Positions 1 to 5,787 of a stretch of DNA of 5,884 nucleotides are shown here, piece after piece; the first letter of the stretch is position 1; the number at the start of each line of letters is the position of its first letter. The notes under the pieces are model-generated. The model saw only the letters and a program-made list of their open reading frames with translations, did not search any database and had not been told where the DNA came from. A program made the translations under genes and the position numbers. Source of the stretch: an uncultured Chloroflexota bacterium (lineage in GTDB: Bacteria > Chloroflexota > Anaerolineae > Promineifilales > Promineifilaceae); the NCBI GenBank assembly GCA_937958365.1, contig CALFEW010000665.1:1-5884 (forward strand), written 5' to 3'.

Positions 1-344
1 CGCACGCTGACCAAAAACTGCGTGCTCACCGGCCGTAAAAGCGTAAAGTCAAACTCGCCGCGCCAGACTTCGCCGTCCATCCCGGCCAAAGCATCCAGGC
101 TCGGTCCCATCATCAGGCCGCGCAGGGCGCTCACCGTGAGATAGACGCCCAGCACGGCCAGCGCTGAAGCGTAATCCCAGCCTTGAATATTTTCCACCTG
201 CCCGTAAATGATGCCCAGGCCCAGCAAGCCCGTGGCAAAATTCAGCAGAGAGTGCAGCACGCTGATGAAGAAGTTGGCCCGGTAAGCCACCTCTTCCTGC
301 GCCGATGCGCTGACAAAAGTGCGGATCAGACGTAAATGCAACAT
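1..344 (-). CDS. ABC-2 type transporter permease, second subunit (3' part cut off by the window edge)
   Basis: The first 114 residues of an integral membrane protein are visible, starting MLHLRLIRTF. The gene runs off the left edge, and the family is usually about 260 residues. Two hydrophobic segments are seen, at about residues 25-48 and 58-78. After them comes a cytoplasmic stretch with FTLLRPVSTQ (residues 100-109). The LLRP core matches the conserved element of the COG3694 / ABC2_membrane_6 permeases as I know the family. The start is set by a GGAGG Shine-Dalgarno at 350-354, five bases from the ATG. The ATG follows the TAA of the upstream permease after a single base, so the two are almost certainly co-translated. 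The protein would pair with the permease at 346..1143 to form the membrane channel of an exporter. The substrate is unknown. Confidence 0.85.
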   Translation of the reverse strand, partial: MLHLRLIRTFVSASAQEEVAYRANFFISVLHSLLNFATGLLGLGIIYGQVENIQGWDYASALAVLGVYLTVSALRGLMMGPSLDALAGMDGEVWRGEFDFTLLRPVSTQFLVSV

Positions 345-345
345 G

Positions 346-1143
346 TTATCCTCCAACGGCCGTATACTGCTTCACGCCGCGCCGCCACATGATCTGATAC
401 AGCAGCACGGCCGTTGCCAGCCAGCCCAACTGCGCGGCAAAACCAACGGCAAGCTGCGTCCCGTTCAACTGCCCGGTCAACACCTCCGCCGGGAAGCCGA
501 CCATGTAGCGGAAGGGCAGAATCACCGCCGCCACGCGCAAGGCCGGAGGCAGCAGCAAAGTGGGCGCAGCCTGCCCCGCCAGCAAAAAGACGAGGGCGTC
601 TTGCACGGACAACAGGGCATCGGCGCGGGCGGCCCAGAAGGCGAGCAAGGCCAGCCAGTAGCCCCACAAAAAGCGCAGCAGCCAGGCCAGCAGCAGGGCA
701 GGCAGGAAGGCGATGAGGGAAACGGCCGTTACCTGAAACTCCGGCTTCAGCAGCAGCGCCAGCCCCACGGTGATGGGCAGCACGAAGGTAAGATAGACCA
801 CTTTACCGGCCAACTCCGAAGCCAGCGTATTGTAAAGCGGCGACATGGGCAGCAGCAGCAGCCGGTTCATGTCGCCGCCGCGAATCAGGTCGCCCACGGT
901 CCAGTTGGTTTGCGAATAGGTGATCTGGTTGACCAGGATCAGCGTCAGATAGTAGGCGATGATTTCGCCGCGTGTCAGGCCGCCCACGGTACTGTCGCCC
1001 GCGGCCGTCGCCCAGACAAACATAAAAATCAACGGCTGCATCATCCAGCCGAACGCCAGAATAAAGAAGAAGCTGCGGTGCTGCATCCAGGAGAGCCAGG
1101 TCGCCCGGATTAGCGCCAGCCCGCCGCGGTAGTTATGGTTCAT
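346..1143 (-). CDS. ABC-2 type transporter permease, first subunit
   Basis: This is a complete 265-residue membrane protein with about six hydrophobic segments, near residues 24-48, 60-77, 112-133, 138-170, 182-210 and 229-252. The cytoplasmic stretch after segment two reads GDLIRGGDMNRLLLLPMSP (84-102). This corresponds to the conserved loop with an LL.P core found in COG4587 / ABC2_membrane_6 permeases. Length and topology fit that family. The ATG lies 11 bases inside the end of the ATPase gene and has GGAGG at 1153-1157, nine bases upstream, so translation is coupled to the ATPase. The next permease begins one base after its stop codon. It forms half of the transmembrane pore of an exporter. 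Related systems are annotated only as uncharacterised transport, so no substrate is assigned. The gene carries three ACGGCCGT octamers, at 356, 407 and 722. Confidence 0.9.
   Translation of the reverse strand: MNHNYRGGLALIRATWLSWMQHRSFFFILAFGWMMQPLIFMFVWATAAGDSTVGGLTRGEIIAYYLTLILVNQITYSQTNWTVGDLIRGGDMNRLLLLPMSPLYNTLASELAGKVVYLTFVLPITVGLALLLKPEFQVTAVSLIAFLPALLLAWLLRFLWGYWLALLAFWAARADALLSVQDALVFLLAGQAAPTLLLPPALRVAAVILPFRYMVGFPAEVLTGQLNGTQLAVGFAAQLGWLATAVLLYQIMWRRGVKQYTAVGG
348..354 (-). promoter_or_regulatory. Ribosome binding site of the second permease
   Basis: GGAGG on the minus strand ends five bases before the ATG at 344. It lies inside the last codons of the upstream permease and partly overlaps that gene's TAA stop, so one ribosome can terminate and restart here. 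An ACGGCCGT octamer (356-363) sits directly upstream of it. Confidence 0.75.
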
Positions 1144-2140
1144 GGATGTGCGCCTCCGTGTAAATCTGGTCTATCACTGCCTCCAGCGGCGGGTTTTCGA
1201 CGGAAAGGTCTACGACGGGCAGGGTGTTCAGCAAATAGGCAGTGATGGCCGACGTTTCCCGCCGGGGGACGCGCAGGGTCAGGTTGGCGGGGTCGTGGTC
1301 TAAGACGGCCGTATCCTCCGGCAAACCGTTCCGCCAATCTTCTGCTGCGTTCTCCCGGTCCAGCGTCAGGCGAATGAGCTTAAACGGCGCTAACTGCTCG
1401 CTAAGCTGCCCCAACAGGCCATCGTACAGCAGGCGTCCCTGGTGGATGAGGATGATGCGCGGGCAAAGTTCGGCCACGTCGGCCATATAGTGGCTGGTGA
1501 GGATCATCGTGGCCCCGGTGCGGCGATTGTAGTCGGCGATGAACTGGCGCAGGCGGCGCTGCATGGAAACGTCCAACCCCAGCGTCGGCTCATCCAGGAA
1601 AAGCACGGACGGCCGGTGCAGCAGGGCGGCCATCAATTCACACTTCATGCGCTCCCCCAACGAGAGGTTGCGCACCGGCTTGGTCAACAGTTCCTCCATG
1701 TTCAGCAGGGCCGTCAGCTCAGCCATAGTCTGCTGCAAATCGGTCTGGCTGATGCCGTAGATTTCGCCCAATACGTGGAAGGTGTCCAGCGGCGGAATAT
1801 CCCACAACATCTGGCTCTTGTTGCCCAAGACCATGCTGATGCGCCGCAGATATTCCGGGTGGCGCTCCCAGGGCACGTAACCGGCGACAACGGCCGTTCC
1901 CCCCGTAGGGTGCAGCAGTCCGGCCAGCATCTTCAGGGTGGTCGTTTTGCCTGCGCCGTTTGGGCCGATGAATCCCACGATTTCGCCGGGCTGGATGGTG
2001 AAGGTGATGGGGGTAACGGCCGTTACCTCTACATAGTCCCGCTGCACCAGGCTGCGCAGCGCCGCGCCCAAACCGCTCTGCCGCTGCGGCACGCGGTACG
2101 TCTTGCGCAAATCTTGCACGATGATGTGTGCGTCGCTCAT
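1133..2140 (-). CDS. ABC transporter ATP-binding protein (COG4586-like exporter ATPase)
   Basis: The 335-residue cytoplasmic ATPase has all the nucleotide-binding motifs. Walker A is GPNGAGKT (59-66), followed by a Q-loop glutamine at 110 in NKSQMLWDIP. The signature is LSLGE (159-163), Walker B is VLFLDEP (179-185) with catalytic Glu184, the D-loop is LGLD (187-190), and the switch histidine is His217. The NKSQ..WD stretch and a C-terminal extension of about 100 residues after the ATPase core are typical of the COG4586 group that works with COG4587 and COG3694 permeases, the pair found directly downstream. The start is supported by GGAGGA at 2147-2152, six bases from the ATG. It hydrolyses ATP to drive the two-permease exporter. 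It is the first gene of a tightly packed ATPase-permease-permease operon. It contains ACGGCCGT octamers at 1305, 1890 and 2016. Confidence 0.95.
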   Translation of the reverse strand: MSDAHIIVQDLRKTYRVPQRQSGLGAALRSLVQRDYVEVTAVTPITFTIQPGEIVGFIGPNGAGKTTTLKMLAGLLHPTGGTAVVAGYVPWERHPEYLRRISMVLGNKSQMLWDIPPLDTFHVLGEIYGISQTDLQQTMAELTALLNMEELLTKPVRNLSLGERMKCELMAALLHRPSVLFLDEPTLGLDVSMQRRLRQFIADYNRRTGATMILTSHYMADVAELCPRIILIHQGRLLYDGLLGQLSEQLAPFKLIRLTLDRENAAEDWRNGLPEDTAVLDHDPANLTLRVPRRETSAITAYLLNTLPVVDLSVENPPLEAVIDQIYTEAHIHEP

Positions 2141-2145
2141 ACTTG

Positions 2146-2154
2146 CTCCTCCTT
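2146..2154 (-). promoter_or_regulatory. Ribosome binding site of the ABC ATPase
   Basis: AAGGAGGAG on the minus strand lies about six bases before the ATG at 2140 and is close to the full anti-Shine-Dalgarno complement. It fixes the start of the exporter operon and suggests strong, independent translation initiation, unlike the coupled starts downstream. Confidence 0.8.
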
Positions 2155-2179
2155 GTCCGTGACGGTTGGTTTTTGTACG

Positions 2180-2206
2180 CCACCCCTTATCTTACAAGAT
2201 TGGTGG
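2180..2206. promoter_or_regulatory. Candidate promoter/operator dyad of the ABC operon
   Basis: A short dyad, ATCTTACAAGAT (2189-2200), consists of five-base arms around a two-base centre. Outer arms CCACC (2180-2184) and GGTGG (2202-2206) also pair, with unequal spacing of four bases and one base. On the minus strand the dyad contains TAAGAT (2194..2189), an acceptable -10 hexamer 49 bases before the ATPase start. I find no convincing -35 at 17-19 bases. The position upstream of the exporter operon and next to a MerR-type gene makes it a plausible operator, but this is inference from position and symmetry only. Confidence 0.3.
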
Positions 2207-2232
2207 ATAAGTGGAGGGTTTGTGGGGTTTCT

Positions 2233-2363
2233 GCCTGGAGCTAAAGCCTCAGGCTAAAAAGCAACGCCCCGTAAACGGGGCTGGGAGTGGGTGACTGGAA
2301 GTTGGTGGGCAAATAAGCCGGGTTTACCCGGCGTCGCTTTTAAGACCGACGCTTCAGCGCCGG
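2233..2363. repeat. Cluster of four short hairpins in the MerR-ABC intergenic gap
   Basis: The only long gap (2141-2377) contains four compact inverted repeats, all with four-base loops. They are 2233-2254 (nine-position stem, loop TAAA, one G-T and one A-C pair), 2266-2281 (GCCCCG stem, loop TAAA, perfect), 2317-2332 (GCCGGG stem, loop TTTA, perfect) and 2346-2363 (seven-position stem, loop TTCA, one A-C). On the minus strand the A-C position of the last hairpin becomes a U-G wobble, so that RNA stem is fully paired. The block looks like a non-coding repeat of the REP/hairpin kind common in the intergenic DNA of large environmental genomes. No credible reading frame crosses it, and I see no ACGGCCGT octamer in it. 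Confidence 0.7.
2311..2332 (-). terminator. Possible intrinsic terminator after the GH9-MerR operon
   Basis: Transcribed leftwards, the GCCGGG / CCCGGC hairpin (2332..2317) is followed directly by TTATTT (2316..2311). It lies about 50 bases past the MerR stop codon, the right place to end the hydrolase-MerR transcript. The T tract is short and interrupted. The next hairpin (2281..2266) also has a run of five T residues a few bases after it (2260..2256), so either or both could act. This is moderate evidence from structure and position. Confidence 0.4.
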
Positions 2364-2377
2364 GCCGAATCAAATGC

Positions 2378-3145
2378 TTACCCTGGGGCATGGGGAAAAA
2401 CGGCCGTTGCCGCCATGCGCCTGATCTGTTCAATAATGGCCTGGGCGCGGGCTTCGGCTGCTTGCAAGGTGGTCAGCCAGTTGTCGGTGACGTAATAGAT
2501 GTCTTCGTTGGGATCAACGGTGTCCAGGGCGGCGCGCAGCCCTTCGCGCTGCCCGGCGTCGAACTGGCGCAACATACGCAGAACGGCCGTCATGCTGTAC
2601 CCCGCCTGCCTCAATAACCGGATCACCCGCGCCCGCCCCATCTCCGCCGCGCCGTACAGGCGATAGCCGCTCTGCGGCTGGCGCGGCGCCGTGAGCAGAC
2701 CATTGCGCTCCCAGTTGCGCAGCATGTCGGCGGAGACGCCCAAACGGGCCGCCGCTTCACCGACGCGCAGCGGTGGGTCGGCGGTATCGGCCATCTGGCC
2801 TTGCGCCCAACGCTCCAGAAAGGCGACGGCCGTTTCCGCATACGCCTGCTCTGCGCGAACCTGGGCCAGATATTGGTCAGCCAGTTCCAGCGCTTCCCCC
2901 AGATTGCCATCCCGCGCCTGGTGAATCAGGCCGATGACAGTGCCTTTGCCGCCGGGATAGGGCCATTGCAGGGCAATGCGCGCCAGGCGCATCTGTTCCA
3001 GGTGGGCGGGTGTAAAGCGCCGGTAGCCGCCGGGCGTGCGCGGGATGGGCGGCAGGAAGCCCCATGCTTCGTACAAACGCACGGTGTTGGGATGCACACC
3101 CACCGCTTTGGCCACTTCGGTGGTGTAAAGGAAGTTGCGGCTCAT
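2378..3145 (-). CDS. MerR-family regulator with two tandem HTH domains
   Basis: This 255-residue protein contains two MerR-type winged helix-turn-helix units. The first spans about residues 6-60: TTEVAKAVGVHPNTVRLYEAWG, then the wing PRTPGGYRRFTPAHL. The second spans about residues 126-195: LRVGEAAARLGVSADMLRNWERNG, then the wing SGYRLYGAAEMGRARVIRLL. Each keeps the helix-turn-helix, the G(Y)R wing and the following helix. The 60-residue linker (65-125) looks helical. A helical tail (about 196-250) follows the second unit. I see no metal-binding cysteines or recognisable drug-binding domain. Typical MerR proteins carry one DNA-binding unit and dimerise by a coiled coil, so two in one chain is uncommon. 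The ATG overlaps the hydrolase TGA (3142-3145) and has no clear Shine-Dalgarno, pointing to translational coupling. It probably regulates nearby genes, but the target and signal are unknown. The chosen start keeps domain one intact; reading the frame further upstream runs only into antisense-like sequence inside the hydrolase gene. Confidence 0.88.
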   Translation of the reverse strand: MSRNFLYTTEVAKAVGVHPNTVRLYEAWGFLPPIPRTPGGYRRFTPAHLEQMRLARIALQWPYPGGKGTVIGLIHQARDGNLGEALELADQYLAQVRAEQAYAETAVAFLERWAQGQMADTADPPLRVGEAAARLGVSADMLRNWERNGLLTAPRQPQSGYRLYGAAEMGRARVIRLLRQAGYSMTAVLRMLRQFDAGQREGLRAALDTVDPNEDIYYVTDNWLTTLQAAEARAQAIIEQIRRMAATAVFPHAPG

Positions 3146-5748
3146 GGAGCAGCGTCGGTGGGTGGGCCGCCGGGCCGCCGGGTCAGGATGCGCCGCAGGT
3201 AGCCGAGGGCAGCGATGAGGGCCGCCAGGTTGATCACCGTCAATACGCCCAATCCGGCGAGTGCATACCACATGTAGGTCAGGTTGGGCGGTGTGGGAGA
3301 GATGGCTGTGCTTGCGGGGGAAACGGCCGTTTCCCCCGCATTGGTCTGTGGCGCCGGTGTGGCGGCCGGGGCGGTGGGGATGGCGGCAACGGCCGTTGCC
3401 TGCACGCTGCCGGCTGGCCGCGCCGGGGCAATGCCTTCCGGGTTGCCCATCTGCGCCGCCAGCGCCGCATGGAACACCAGCGGCGAATTCCAGTAAATTG
3501 TATGTTCGTTGATGGACCAGGCCGCCTGGCTGTCTACGAACTTCTTGGCGGCGAAGTTGGAATAAAGCAGCGGGTTGGTGTAGGCGTTGGGTCCGCCGGA
3601 CAGCACGCCCGGCGGCACATCGGGCACGCCGTCGTTGCTCCACTGCTGCGAGAACGGGTGGCGCATGCTGTCCAGGCCGTAGCCAGACACGTAGCTAAAG
3701 CGCAGTGGATTGGTTCCCAGCAAATAATTGAGGGCGTCCAGGGAGAGGGCAACGGCCGTGTCCTCTTCCAGTCCCAACGCCCGCGCCCCTACCAGCATCA
3801 CCAGCGGCGTCGTCAGGGTGACGTAATTGCTGCCCCAGTAAAAGTCCTCATCCAACATCGCCAGCTTCCAGGGCGAAGCCTGCCAGCGTTCGACCATGCG
3901 CGCCGACCAGCCGGTGAACATATCGGCAAAGTAGGCCATCACTTCCGGGTCTGGGTTGGCGCTGTGGGCGTAATTGAGCCAGCCCACCATGCCCATGATG
4001 CTCACGCCGTAAGCGTTGTCCGTCTCCGTCGTGAAAAACGTGGGGATATCTTCATAGACTTGCTTGATGTGATCATGGTAAACCGCGTCGCCGGTGAGCC
4101 GATACAGGGCGGCGGCAGCCCAGAAACGGTCGTCGCGGTCATCGTCGTCGCTGTAAGGGCCGGGCACGGACGGCACGCCGTTGGGATTGGCGGCCAGGTA
4201 TTGCCAGCCATATTCGGCCGCCGTTTGCAGCACGGCGGCGTAATTGGCGTCGAAGGGAGCGTAAATCAGGGCGGCGTGGGCCAGGGCAGCCACGGCGCTG
4301 CCGCTGCTGCTGGTCGGCCGAACGTTGGCCGAATTGTCGCGCATGTCTTCGATGTAGCGCGTGCCTTGCGCCGCCGGGATGACGCCATCTTCCGTGGGCT
4401 GGACCATGTGGTAGAAGCCGCCGGAGTCGCGGTCTTGCATTTTCAGCAGCCAGTCCAATTCCCAGCGGACTTCGTCCAGCAAATCGGGCAGGCCGTTGCC
4501 GCTTTCGGGGATGTTAAGCTGGCCGTCGGGGAACTGGTTGGGGAAGAGTTCATAGGCCCAGAGCAGGTCGGAGACGGCCGTTGCTCCCGCATTCACGTAT
4601 TTGCCAAAGTCGCCCGCGTCGTACCAGCCACCGGCCACGTTGCGCGGCGACTGCGCGCCAGAGCGAAACTGGGCGGCGGCGTCTTGTAAATGGCCCGCGC
4701 CGCGGGCAAACTGTCCGGCATACTGCGCCTCCAGAGCGAGACCGGAGCGCTGCAAGTAGAAGTAACGTTGGGCGTCGGTGAGGAGACGGCCGTAAACGTC
4801 GGCGCCAATCGTAAAGGGCGGCGAGTCTTCGGCTTGTTCGGCGTTTAGCGTGATGTAATAGTCGCCGGGCGTGGTGAGTTGGCTGAAATCGGCCGCCAAC
4901 AGCCGTTCGCCGGAAACGACGGGGTCATAATCGGCGCGAAGTTCCAGCGCCCCTTCGTAGACGACGCGGCTGCCCAAAAGTTCGCGCACCTGGAAGGTAT
5001 CGCCGGGTTGGGCGGCCAACGCTTCGGCAAAGCCCGTGACCAGGGCGATTTTGGCCGCGCCGGGCAGATAGCCAAGCTGGTTGACCTTGATGGGCGGGTG
5101 GCCCGGTTCCACGTCTGGCGAGGTAAATTTGATGTCGTTGAGCCAGAAGGTCTGGGTACGGCCGTCTACACCGGCAAAGTCAACCGTGTTGATCTGTTCC
5201 AGGTTAAATACGCCGGGGACAGGCAGCAGGTCGGTCAGGGGGATGCGCACGTGCTGCCACTGGTCGGTGATGGTGAGCAGGCTGGAGATGGCGAGTTTGT
5301 CGGAGGCGAGGTTGAGGGGATCACGGCCGTACACAATATCGCTGATGGAAACCAGAAAATCTTCACCACCGGCAGCGCCCTTCACGTTAAACTCCAGCGC
5401 GCCGTTGGCGTAGTAGGGGGCGATGCTGTAAGACTCCCAATCGTGCCCGGCCAGGATGAAGGCCCACCAGCCATATTCGCCGCTGACGCGGACGCGGTAG
5501 GAGGGCAGGTCGTTGTACTGTTCGGTTTCGTCCACCGGCAGGGAGGCATACCCGCCTTCGCCAATCACTTCCAGGGTGGAATCGCCGCCGGAACCGGCCC
5601 ACTGGCCGTAAGGTTCGGCGGCAAAAACGGGCAGGTCGGGCAGTTGGCGGTAGTTGGCGGGGGGAACGGCCGTTTGCGCCAGCGCCGGTTGGTAAAGGCC
5701 GATGCTGCCCGCGAGCAGCGCCAGCCAGAGGATGGCTCGTCGTTTCAT
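3142..5748 (-). CDS. Family 9 glycoside hydrolase (endoglucanase-type), secreted and C-terminally membrane-anchored
   Basis: This is an 868-residue multidomain enzyme predicted to hydrolyse beta-1,4-glucan such as cellulose outside the cell. A signal peptide (MKRRAILWLALLAG, cleavage probably after ALA near residue 24) comes first. A beta-rich region (about 42-210) with exposed Trp and Tyr resembles carbohydrate-binding modules of the CBM11 or related jelly-roll type; the family assignment is uncertain. A CelD_N Ig-like domain (about 217-315) opens with IKVNQLGYLP. The GH9 catalytic domain (about 320-768) contains GGWYDAGDFGKYVNAG, with Asp377 and the probable base Asp380, and SINEHTIYWNSPLV, with probable acid Glu748. 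The usual HPHHR-like active-site stretch appears as the divergent MRHPFSQQW (around His697). An A/P/T-rich linker (about 770-822), one membrane helix (about 824-850) and a basic tail (LRRILTRR) follow. The start is supported by AGGTGAT at 5758..5752. The MerR gene overlaps its stop. The exact substrate (cellulose, mixed-linkage glucan or xyloglucan) cannot be read here. Confidence 0.93.
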   Translation of the reverse strand: MKRRAILWLALLAGSIGLYQPALAQTAVPPANYRQLPDLPVFAAEPYGQWAGSGGDSTLEVIGEGGYASLPVDETEQYNDLPSYRVRVSGEYGWWAFILAGHDWESYSIAPYYANGALEFNVKGAAGGEDFLVSISDIVYGRDPLNLASDKLAISSLLTITDQWQHVRIPLTDLLPVPGVFNLEQINTVDFAGVDGRTQTFWLNDIKFTSPDVEPGHPPIKVNQLGYLPGAAKIALVTGFAEALAAQPGDTFQVRELLGSRVVYEGALELRADYDPVVSGERLLAADFSQLTTPGDYYITLNAEQAEDSPPFTIGADVYGRLLTDAQRYFYLQRSGLALEAQYAGQFARGAGHLQDAAAQFRSGAQSPRNVAGGWYDAGDFGKYVNAGATAVSDLLWAYELFPNQFPDGQLNIPESGNGLPDLLDEVRWELDWLLKMQDRDSGGFYHMVQPTEDGVIPAAQGTRYIEDMRDNSANVRPTSSSGSAVAALAHAALIYAPFDANYAAVLQTAAEYGWQYLAANPNGVPSVPGPYSDDDDRDDRFWAAAALYRLTGDAVYHDHIKQVYEDIPTFFTTETDNAYGVSIMGMVGWLNYAHSANPDPEVMAYFADMFTGWSARMVERWQASPWKLAMLDEDFYWGSNYVTLTTPLVMLVGARALGLEEDTAVALSLDALNYLLGTNPLRFSYVSGYGLDSMRHPFSQQWSNDGVPDVPPGVLSGGPNAYTNPLLYSNFAAKKFVDSQAAWSINEHTIYWNSPLVFHAALAAQMGNPEGIAPARPAGSVQATAVAAIPTAPAATPAPQTNAGETAVSPASTAISPTPPNLTYMWYALAGLGVLTVINLAALIAALGYLRRILTRRPGGPPTDAAP
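3313..3340. repeat. 28-bp perfect palindrome inside the GH9 linker coding region
   Basis: The sequence TGCGGGGGAAACGG followed immediately by its exact reverse complement forms a gapless 28-bp palindrome, centred on an ACGGCCGT octamer (3323-3330). It encodes part of the NAGETAVSPAS stretch of the hydrolase linker, which is under weak protein constraint. A second octamer-centred palindrome of 16 bp, GGCAACGGCCGTTGCC, lies 45 bases downstream on the plus strand (3385-3400). Confidence 0.9.
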
Positions 5749-5751
5749 AAA

Positions 5752-5758
5752 ATCACCT
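5752..5758 (-). promoter_or_regulatory. Ribosome binding site of the GH9 hydrolase
   Basis: AGGTGAT on the minus strand lies a few bases before the ATG at 5748. The match to the Shine-Dalgarno consensus is moderate, weaker than that of the ABC ATPase. It supports the chosen start, as does the signal peptide that begins at that ATG. Confidence 0.65.
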
Positions 5759-5787
5759 TTTGGGTTGATTGAACGTGCTAACGGTTT

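Larger units (their letters stand above)
356..5673. repeat. Highly iterated octameric palindrome ACGGCCGT, 17 dispersed copies
   Basis: Copies start at 356, 407, 722, 1305, 1890, 2016, 2400, 2583, 2826, 3323, 3389, 3752, 4574, 4786, 5158, 5323 and 5666. Seven of these extend to AACGGCCGTT, and the copy at 2016 to the 16-bp GGTAACGGCCGTTACC (2012-2027). All 17 are within coding sequence: three in the first permease, three in the ATPase, three in the MerR gene and eight in the hydrolase. By hand count there are 24 CGGCCG hexamers in all, and 17 of them carry exactly the A...T flanks, so the repeated unit is the octamer rather than the hexamer. This is the signature of a HIP1-like element; HIP1 itself is GCGATCGC in cyanobacteria. 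Confidence 0.9.

Noticed and set aside
319..1113. Plus-strand open frame of 264 codons opposite the first permease
   Set aside because: The product is Gln/Gly/Arg/His-rich without domains, which is what the antisense of a hydrophobic, Leu-rich membrane protein gives. The permease motifs decide the strand.
1442..2257. Plus-strand open frame of 271 codons opposite the ABC ATPase
   Set aside because: The opposite strand carries all ABC ATPase motifs in order. This frame has none.
2291..2617. Small plus-strand open frame through the hairpin region
   Set aside because: It runs through the hairpins and then antisense to the MerR C-terminus, with no ribosome site or recognisable product.
3146..3643. 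Upstream extension of the MerR reading frame into the GH9 gene
   Set aside because: The frame stays open but encodes Arg/Pro/Gly-rich text without domains. The MerR HTH begins just after the ATG at 3145, which overlaps the GH9 stop in a typical coupled arrangement.
3064..4689. Long plus-strand open frame of 541 codons antisense to the GH9 gene
   Set aside because: It has no recognisable domain, low-complexity Gly/Arg/Val composition, no ribosome site that I can support, and lies fully opposite well-conserved GH9 and MerR motifs. GC-rich DNA commonly keeps such antisense frames open.
356..5673. Octamer copies as operators of a single transcription factor or as a CRISPR-like array
   Set aside because: They are dispersed inside genes at irregular spacing, not at promoters, and there are no spacer units of constant length. 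A genome-wide iterated palindrome explains them better.
4879..5772. Plus-strand open frame of 297 codons antisense to the hydrolase N-terminus
   Set aside because: The Gly/Gln/Val-rich product shows no family motif, and the opposite strand encodes a signal peptide and CelD_N domain.
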